In this document: piece by piece, positions 6,097 to 11,860 of the stretch | How the letters are laid out: each line of letters starts with the position of its first letter | Numbering within the stretch: the stretch's first letter is position 1 | Assembly (NCBI GenBank): GCA_018056145.1 | Contig: JAGPGE010000092.1 | Coordinates: forward strand, 1-11,860 | Origin: Armatimonadota bacterium | Lineage (GTDB): Bacteria; Armatimonadota; Zipacnadia; Zipacnadales; JABUFB01 | Reading direction: 5' to 3' | Length of the DNA stretch: 11,860 nucleotides | Program-made: the position numbers and the translations under genes | The notes under the pieces: model-generated | Seen by the model: only the letters and a program-made list of their open reading frames with translations | Database searches by the model: none | What the model was told of the DNA's origin: nothing

Positions 6097-8142
6097 CTAC
6101 TCCAGCAGCGCCTTCAGGAGCGCCTCACGCGCGTCCAGGTAGAACTGGATGTCCACTTTCGTGGCCATCTCGTCCGACAGGTCCATCAGCCGCTTGCGGG
6201 CGGAGACGGGCATAAGCAAGGTCGTGGCCCCCTTCTCCACCGCCAGTTCCGCCACTGCCACCGGGTTGTGCACCGCGTCTACCGTGCCACCCAGATTGAG
6301 GGCACCGATGGCGATCAGCCCGCCCTTGAGGCTGCGCTGGAGCAGACTGCTGCAGAGCGCAAGCAGTGTGGGCAACCCAAGCCCCGCGCCGCTGCGCGAA
6401 GCGTCGAAGGACCGCACCTGCAGCGAGAACTCATGGTCCCTCGGCTGACGATCGCCCACGAGTTCCTTTGCCCTGGCGTACAGGTTCTGCTCCGCGTAGC
6501 GCACGCTCTCGCGAAAGGCGGGGGCCACGGGCTGGTTGAGGATCTTGACGCCGGTGCCCGGGCCCTCGGTTACATCCACACGATACAGGCCGGGGTTCTC
6601 GTCCGTCCCCCCGGGGCTGATTGCCCATACCTGGCCGGGTGGCAGCGGGTCCGTGCCGATGCTTGATTCGCTCTGTAGTTCGGGAGTCACGACGAAGCGC
6701 TCGACACCATCCTCGCCCATGTGGTAGCTGAACTGCGTGTTGCGGAACTCGAGCGAGCCAATGCGCTTCTGTTGCTCTTTCACCCGCCGGCGGTTTTCGA
6801 GGGCCAGCCGCACGCACCACTCCAGGTCCTCGTCTGCCACCGTCATCTCTGGGCTTGGGTACAGGAGCTTGAGCATTCCGCTGACTGTCTTGACCACGGC
6901 TGTTGTGTCCCGGCCATTGAGCGCGCCGCCGAACTGCACACGCTCGTGCAGCACAGACGCCCGGCTCTGCACGCGCAGCCGGTTCCAGCATTCCGACAGG
7001 AAGTCGCTGACCAGCCCGAAGTGATTGGTGAACAAGTCGCGCGACATCTTTGGTACATCCCAGCCTGGCAGATACGCATGGATGCGGTCCATGAACGCCG
7101 TGTCGTCGCGCATCTCCGGCGGGAGCGGGCCGAACAGATGTCCCACCCTCTGCTGGTGCTCTACATCCACGTCGAAGTTGCCCACCATCACGATACCGCC
7201 GTCGGCTCGGATGCTCTCCTTGCCCCGGCTGAACTCCCCGGACTCCATGTAACCCTTCATGATGTTCACGCCGTCGCGCTGGTCGAACGAGACGCCCGAG
7301 ATCTCATCGAAGCAGACCACATCGTACTGGCAGACCAGGCCCCGCTGGCCGTTGGCGTTGTTCACGAACATGCGCGCAACGGTGGCCTTCCCGCCGGACA
7401 CCAAGTGGGAGTAGGGCGAGATCTGCTGGAACAGGTGAGACTTGCCCGTGCCGCGAGGGCCGAGTTCCACCATGTTGTAATTGCGCTCGACGAAGGGCAC
7501 CATGCGCAGCAGCACGATGTCCTGCGCCCGCGGGGAGAGCTGTTCGGGCTCCAGGCCGATACTGCGGATCAGGAAGCGCTTCCACTCCTCGGTGTTGAAC
7601 AGCTCGCGTCCGCGAATCAGGTCGTCCAGTACGTCGCGGCGCGAGAGTTGGATCTCCCGCAGGCCGCGCACGCCGAAAGGCCGCCCACTGGCCTCCTGCG
7701 CAATCGATGCGTCGTATTCAAGTTCCACCTCGGCATAGAATCCGCCCGTCAGCATCCGGTCGTGCTTACTCACGAGATCGGCCGCAATGCGCACGTCCTT
7801 GATCTGCAGGCTGGGCAGTGTGGCCACATAGGTGTCGTTCTTCGCGTCCAGGCGGGCCGTGATGATGTCGATGATCTTGACCGCACCGCGCTCGCGAGCT
7901 CTTGCCTTGAACAGTTCCTCTTCCCCGGCGCGTACGGCGCGTTCCGTCAACTGGCGCTCCACGATGTCCATGCCCTCGGTGATCTCCGCCTCGTCCGTGC
8001 TGGCGCAGTAGCGGCCCAGCAGGAACTCCCCCACGTAGGTGGGAACCGGATAGCGGCCCTGGATGCGCCGCACCAGATCCTTGCGGACCACGTAGCCCTC
8101 GAAGGCGCGCGCAGCGATGGAGTCGAGGTGATCCATCTCCAT
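6097..8142 (-). CDS. brxL: BREX protein BrxL (AAA+ ATPase with degenerate Lon-like domain)
   Basis: The product has 681 residues, the usual BrxL size. ATG 8142 was chosen (GGAGG 12 bases upstream, just before the pglZ stop); a second ATG at 8136 is possible. The N-terminal region contains GYVVRKDLVRRI (16-27) and VPTYVGEFLLGRYC (33-46), hallmarks of BrxL. The AAA+ core has Walker A GPRGTGKS (228-235), Walker B VVCFDE (275-280) and GNFD (321-324) at the sensor-1 position. The C-terminal Lon-like domain runs from ~565 to 681 (SGAGLGLPTLLALCSSLL, GALNLGGTVDAVHNP, LLMPVSARKRL). The Lon catalytic Ser position reads Gly (SGAG, 584-587) and the Lys position lies in VHNP (624-627), so peptidase activity is not expected. 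In BREX, BrxL is needed for phage exclusion and is thought to act as an ATP-driven DNA-engaging oligomer. It is the third gene of the pglX-pglZ-brxL run, separated from pglZ by 2 bases. Confidence 0.95.
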   Translation of the reverse strand: MEMDHLDSIAARAFEGYVVRKDLVRRIQGRYPVPTYVGEFLLGRYCASTDEAEITEGMDIVERQLTERAVRAGEEELFKARARERGAVKIIDIITARLDAKNDTYVATLPSLQIKDVRIAADLVSKHDRMLTGGFYAEVELEYDASIAQEASGRPFGVRGLREIQLSRRDVLDDLIRGRELFNTEEWKRFLIRSIGLEPEQLSPRAQDIVLLRMVPFVERNYNMVELGPRGTGKSHLFQQISPYSHLVSGGKATVARMFVNNANGQRGLVCQYDVVCFDEISGVSFDQRDGVNIMKGYMESGEFSRGKESIRADGGIVMVGNFDVDVEHQQRVGHLFGPLPPEMRDDTAFMDRIHAYLPGWDVPKMSRDLFTNHFGLVSDFLSECWNRLRVQSRASVLHERVQFGGALNGRDTTAVVKTVSGMLKLLYPSPEMTVADEDLEWCVRLALENRRRVKEQQKRIGSLEFRNTQFSYHMGEDGVERFVVTPELQSESSIGTDPLPPGQVWAISPGGTDENPGLYRVDVTEGPGTGVKILNQPVAPAFRESVRYAEQNLYARAKELVGDRQPRDHEFSLQVRSFDASRSGAGLGLPTLLALCSSLLQRSLKGGLIAIGALNLGGTVDAVHNPVAVAELAVEKGATTLLMPVSARKRLMDLSDEMATKVDIQFYLDAREALLKALLE

Positions 8143-8144
8143 GC

Positions 8145-10472
8145 TCAGTCAGTGCCTCCTATCTCCACATTCATCTTCGCCAGCACCTCGCCACTTCCCC
8201 CGAGAACCACCGCGGCGGCCGTCGTCCCGATCAGGTCGTCATCCGTGACCAGCGCCGTTACCGTTCCGTTGTCTGCGACTGCCACCGGCTGTCCGTCCTT
8301 GATCACCGATGTCCCCGCGTCGGCCGGCTTGGTGCGCACATCGAACTTCAGTCCTGAGGCCCCCTCCACCTTCGCGCGCACTCTCAGTCCACTCCACGTC
8401 AGTTCGACAATCCGCGCCGCGGATTCGACCTCTTTCGCAGCGCCTACCACCAACACCGGCGCGACACACTCCTGCAAGCTCAGGCCCCCATGGGCGAACT
8501 CGTAACCCTTGGCGAAGCAGCTGATGCCGCTGGCCATCGCGATCCGCACGTCCGGGTTCCAGCACCAGTCCACCGTGGTCAAAGTCACCTGGGAAGTCGC
8601 CCTCAACTCCGCACAACGTCCCCAGCGGCTCTCCGCCAGATACGCCGGCAACTCGAGCTTGGGCAGGCCTCCCGGCAAGAGAAGCCAGCCATGATCGGTG
8701 ACGATCCGCACTTCGCTCCAGCCTGCAGACTTCAGGCTGCGCACCCGGTCGAGCAGTCCGTTCACTTCCTCCTCGATGCGCCACGCCAGCTTCCACTGCT
8801 CCGCGTGCCCCTGCTTATCGATGCTACCCCACTCGGTCCACGCTTTGCCGCTGGGGTCACCCGTTTCGTTGGGCTGCAGGAACACAATCCCCTGTTCGGC
8901 CAGCAGTTTTCGGAAGCGGTCGGTCGTCAGCGGCTTCCCATCGGTCTTCAGGCAGGGCATGAAGTCCGCGCCCTTCTCTGCTCCGGTGAGTTGGTCCGCG
9001 ATCGGCGACACCGCCGGCTTCGTGGTGGCGGTCACGCTTGGCAGCGCCGCGAAATTCCAGTCCAGCGTGTGCTCCATTCCCGCTTTCTGCAGGGCCGCCG
9101 ACAACTCCCTCGCCAGGTCGAAGCGCAGGCCGTCGGCGAAGAGCACGCAGCAGCCCAGCTCAACTTCCGGCACAGGCGCGGGCTCCGGCACGCCGTGCTC
9201 AGTCAGCCGGCTCTGGAACAGGATCGCCGCGTCTTCCAGCCATCTCGCGTAGACAGCCCGGATGGCCGTGCGCGCAGCCGAGATGTCCTCCTGCTGGCGC
9301 ACCGCATTGAGCGCCGCCAGGGCCTCCGCGTCGGCCTGCCACCTGCCGTTCACGTAGGCTTCGGCCATCTCCTCCGGCGTGGCGCCCAGTAGAGGCTTGG
9401 CAGTGTGCTCGGCCAGGGCGGCCAGATGTTCCAGGCAGACGGCCAGGGGCGCCATGCCCAACTTCGCCCATACCCATCCCCGGCGCTCGCCGTGCTTCCC
9501 CTCCAGAGCGGCGATGGCGCTGCGGGCGTCCTCCGGCCCGGTTTCGTCCAGGCCAAGCAGCGCCGCCCGCAGTTGCTTCTCCCTCTGGGCATTGAACTTC
9601 GGCCAACTGGACTCATCGTCGAACAGCGAGTCCATCTGCTCCGGCGCGGCGCGGTCCAGCCATGCCGGGATCCCCGGGTAGTTCGCCGGGGCTTCCGCGA
9701 ACCGCTGCCAGACCGTTTCCCATTCGCCTTGCCGCGCGCCAAGTTTCTCCGCGGCGACCAGCGGGCCGTCGGCATCCGGGTCGAAGCCGTGCTTGGCGCA
9801 GTGGTTCCGGAAGGCATGCCAGGCGTCGCCGTCGCAGTCGGCGCAATATCCCTGCGGATCGTTCAGCCAGCGCAGGATCTGCTGAATCCCGTCGGGGTTG
9901 ATCAGATTGTCAAAGTCTGTGCGTTCCAGCCGTCTGCCCCGCAGTTCCTCAACCTTGCAGTCCGCCAGCTTCACCAGTGCGCGCAGGACGGCTTCTCGCG
10001 TGTCGTCGTCCTTCGCCACATCAAGACCCAGGCCGCCCGTGTCCGACACCAGGAAGGCCATCACGGTCCAGTCCCGGTGGCTTACCTGCGACCACACCGT
10101 TCCCGCATACTGCAGGTAGACCAGGGGCTGCAGTTCCTTGGGGCATTCATCGCTGGCCCGCAGGTCTCGGCGGCTCACGCCAGGCAGATACACGATGGGC
10201 ACCGCATCCTCCGGCCAGTCCGCCTCCGGGAGCGTGCGCTCCAGCATGCAGCGAATCCAGATCGCCGGGCCGGTGCGCTCCCCGGGCGAATACGGCCCCA
10301 GAGTCAGGAAATGGGGCAGCTCCTGCCGCAGGCGCGGGGCAAGGGCCTCGAACTGCCGCTCAGGATCGGGCCAGAGAATCGCCGCCGGGCCCTCCACCTC
10401 ATTGGCGTTGTACTGCCCCTGGGCCGCCAATTGCTCCAACAGGGCATCCAAGACCGTCCGTTGCTGGTTCAC
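8145..10472 (-). CDS. pglZ: BREX protein PglZ (alkaline-phosphatase-fold)
   Basis: The product has 775 residues. The GTG 10472 start has GAGGGG just upstream and shares GTGA with the pglX stop (4-base overlap). The PglZ domain lies at ~435-680: VLFADGLRFDLARELSAAL (443-461) carries the metal-binding Asp447, ALPSVTATTKP (476-486) the presumed nucleophile region, IVTDHGWLLLPGG (590-602) the Asp593-His594 pair, and HGGLSLQECVAPVLV (661-675) the conserved His661. These are the expected metal ligands of an alkaline-phosphatase-superfamily fold. Residues 1-430 are a helical BREX-type N-terminal region; within it C210-x2-C213-x11-C225-x2-H228 could bind zinc. The C-terminal ~95 residues look like a beta-rich extra domain. 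PglZ is one of two proteins found in all BREX types and is essential for defence; its substrate is not settled. All motifs are intact. Confidence 0.94.
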   Translation of the reverse strand: MNQQRTVLDALLEQLAAQGQYNANEVEGPAAILWPDPERQFEALAPRLRQELPHFLTLGPYSPGERTGPAIWIRCMLERTLPEADWPEDAVPIVYLPGVSRRDLRASDECPKELQPLVYLQYAGTVWSQVSHRDWTVMAFLVSDTGGLGLDVAKDDDTREAVLRALVKLADCKVEELRGRRLERTDFDNLINPDGIQQILRWLNDPQGYCADCDGDAWHAFRNHCAKHGFDPDADGPLVAAEKLGARQGEWETVWQRFAEAPANYPGIPAWLDRAAPEQMDSLFDDESSWPKFNAQREKQLRAALLGLDETGPEDARSAIAALEGKHGERRGWVWAKLGMAPLAVCLEHLAALAEHTAKPLLGATPEEMAEAYVNGRWQADAEALAALNAVRQQEDISAARTAIRAVYARWLEDAAILFQSRLTEHGVPEPAPVPEVELGCCVLFADGLRFDLARELSAALQKAGMEHTLDWNFAALPSVTATTKPAVSPIADQLTGAEKGADFMPCLKTDGKPLTTDRFRKLLAEQGIVFLQPNETGDPSGKAWTEWGSIDKQGHAEQWKLAWRIEEEVNGLLDRVRSLKSAGWSEVRIVTDHGWLLLPGGLPKLELPAYLAESRWGRCAELRATSQVTLTTVDWCWNPDVRIAMASGISCFAKGYEFAHGGLSLQECVAPVLVVGAAKEVESAARIVELTWSGLRVRAKVEGASGLKFDVRTKPADAGTSVIKDGQPVAVADNGTVTALVTDDDLIGTTAAAVVLGGSGEVLAKMNVEIGGTD

Positions 10473-11860
10473 TTCCCCTCACCCGCCGCTTCTCTTGCCT
10501 TGCGCTTCTCATCCAATGTGAAATGCCTGTCGTTCTCCCTGTCCTCACCGTACGGCGTGCCCGGCGGGTTCTTCCCCCGGTCCTTCCCCCACTTGATGTT
10601 CGGCTTCCACCGCAAGACCCCCGCGCAGACCTCCCCCTTCTCATTCATCATCAGGGGCCGGATGTTCATCCGCACCCCGTCGTTCAGGTCCGGGTGCCAG
10701 CCCATGGGCAACTCATGCGGCGCCTTCCAGCGCACGAAGATGTCATACGGCGCCTCCCCCTCCAGGATCAGCTTCAGCTTCGCCTGCAGGGCCTGGGCCG
10801 CGATCAGCCGCGCCTCCGCTCCCTGTTCCCCCGCATTGTTCAGCCGCTCCTGCTGGCCGATCCACTCCCCCAGTTGGGTGTAGGTCAGCCGTTCCAGCAG
10901 CTTGTAGTCCAGCTTGTGATAGTTGACTAGCGCCGAAAACCCGTCCTTGCGGCCGTCCCAGATGTGCCAGATGAAGGGCCGCTGGTGGAACAGCTTGCAG
11001 TGCTGCTCGAAGAACCCGTCCCGCAGCCACTCGGCCAGGGTCTTGCCCCCGAAACCCGCCGCCGCCAGCAGGCTCTCCTGTTTCCCGGCGCTCCAGGCAT
11101 CCCCGAATGCATCTGCCAGCAGGTCCCGCAGGCGCTCCGCCGCCGGGCGCTCGCCGCCCACCGAGGGCAGGCACACGATCCCGTCCCGGTCCGCGTGGCT
11201 CTCCAGCCCGTCGGCCTCCTGCTCCGGCCATTCATACCCCAGCAGCCGGGCCACCGCCACCTGCAGCGGGTTGGTGGAGCGCGCCGGGTGGCCCTTGAAC
11301 AGCCACTGGGTGGGGTCCTCGGAATACGGCTCCGGCAGCCCATCGGGGTACTTCTCCTCGGCAACCTTCTGCCAGCGCTCCAGGTCGAAGGGGACCTTGA
11401 CCAGCGTCGCGTTAGTGACGTTGAGCTTCTGGTCGATCTTGCGCACCTCGATAGCGAACTCGGGCGAGGAGCAGAAGGCCCAGATCGCGGGCAAGTGCGA
11501 GGGGTCGTGGGGGACGATGACAGAGCAGTTGGTATCGAACTTTACACCGCCATACAGCGCGGCGGGCAAGTTGCTCATCTGGCTGATGACCACGCCCTCA
11601 CGGTCCCATGCTTGTTGGCCCCGGACGTAGGCCGAGCCACTCTCGAAGGCTGCGAGCAGGTCTCTGCCCCACCAGAGCGCGAGTTCCATGCCGCCGAAGG
11701 CTTGAGTCGCTTCCGTTGTGCTCTGCCATGGCTCCCACTCGCCGCCCAGCTCGATCTCCCAGAAGAAGCGTGCATAGTGAGGCGCATCAGCGGGCGAGAC
11801 GCCTTGGTACGCCGCAGCATACCGCTCCAGTCTCGGTCCACTCGCCACCTCCTCCAACAC
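10469..11860 (-). CDS. pglX: BREX adenine-specific DNA methyltransferase PglX, C-terminal part (cut by right edge)
   Basis: 463 residues of a larger protein are visible; the frame is open at 11860 and the GTG there is probably an internal Val, not a start. The methylase core (SAM motif and NPPY) must lie beyond the edge. Residues ~35-160 look like a target-recognition region of Eco57I/TaqI-type enzymes (GVVISQMSNLPAALYGGVKF, 89-108; NVTNATLVKVPFDL, 147-160). Family-typical stretches follow: PFIWHIWDGRKDGFSALVNYH (295-315), LTYTQLGEWI (325-334), APYDIFVRWKAP (370-381) and DLNDGVRMNIRPLM (391-404). The end, IKWGKDRGKNPPGTP (422-436) then DRHFTLDEKRKARE (444-457), is what I recall from large BREX-associated methylases of the Eco57I class. 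In BREX, PglX methylates host DNA at a non-palindromic site and is needed for exclusion. The stop overlaps the pglZ start by 4 bases, giving tight translational coupling. Confidence 0.86.
   Translation of the reverse strand: MLEEVASGPRLERYAAAYQGVSPADAPHYARFFWEIELGGEWEPWQSTTEATQAFGGMELALWWGRDLLAAFESGSAYVRGQQAWDREGVVISQMSNLPAALYGGVKFDTNCSVIVPHDPSHLPAIWAFCSSPEFAIEVRKIDQKLNVTNATLVKVPFDLERWQKVAEEKYPDGLPEPYSEDPTQWLFKGHPARSTNPLQVAVARLLGYEWPEQEADGLESHADRDGIVCLPSVGGERPAAERLRDLLADAFGDAWSAGKQESLLAAAGFGGKTLAEWLRDGFFEQHCKLFHQRPFIWHIWDGRKDGFSALVNYHKLDYKLLERLTYTQLGEWIGQQERLNNAGEQGAEARLIAAQALQAKLKLILEGEAPYDIFVRWKAPHELPMGWHPDLNDGVRMNIRPLMMNEKGEVCAGVLRWKPNIKWGKDRGKNPPGTPYGEDRENDRHFTLDEKRKAREAAGEGK

Noticed and set aside
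6721..8505. Long open frame on the plus strand (594 codons) opposite brxL
   Set aside because: It is antisense to a gene with complete BrxL motifs, has no recognisable motif and has the His/Arg/Val-rich composition typical of high-GC antisense frames.
9405..10883. Long open frame on the plus strand (492 codons) opposite pglZ and pglX
   Set aside because: It crosses the junction of two well-supported minus-strand genes and its translation has no domain character.

Overview
The window is high-GC bacterial DNA, densely coding and mostly on the minus strand. No ribosomal marker is present. A lipobox-bearing lipoprotein and a Sec-type signal peptide fit a bacterium that exports carbohydrate-binding-type proteins, but the phylum cannot be assigned from this stretch. 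I see no IS element, tRNA, rRNA or CRISPR array.

Left part (1-1241, minus strand): a truncated lipoprotein gene and, just upstream of it in transcription, a small secreted single-domain protein. Both begin their mature part with a DF(E/D) strand typical of galactose-binding-like beta-sandwich modules, and they look like an ordinary host locus.

Middle (1242-4369): two divergent genes share a 191-bp intergenic region. The minus-strand gene encodes a protein without a signal peptide that joins an extracellular-solute-binding-protein fold to a C-terminal winged-helix-like segment, so it may be a sugar-sensing regulator. The plus-strand gene encodes a ClpX-type AAA+ unfoldase that lacks the ClpX zinc-binding domain. 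The shared intergenic region holds an 8-bp inverted repeat plus a third half-site one helical turn away. This pairing is the least familiar part of the window.

Right part (4374-11860, all minus strand; transcription runs from the right edge leftward): a BREX-like phage-defence block. The order is pglX (C-terminal part only, cut by the right edge), pglZ and brxL, with a 4-bp pglX/pglZ overlap and a 2-bp pglZ-brxL gap. Then comes a vapB-vapC toxin-antitoxin pair with its own clear promoter, and finally a broken DEAD/DEAH-type helicase gene. The helicase keeps its first ~226 codons and its last ~60-85, has lost the middle, and carries two frame breaks and a Lys-to-Arg change in Walker A.

How the parts work together: PglX would mark host DNA by adenine methylation, and PglZ and BrxL belong to the exclusion machinery. 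BrxL keeps its ATPase motifs but has lost the Lon catalytic dyad. VapBC probably acts as an addiction or auxiliary module. Any brxA, brxB, brxC or pglY would have to lie beyond the right edge; none is in the window. No gap between genes exceeds about 200 bases.
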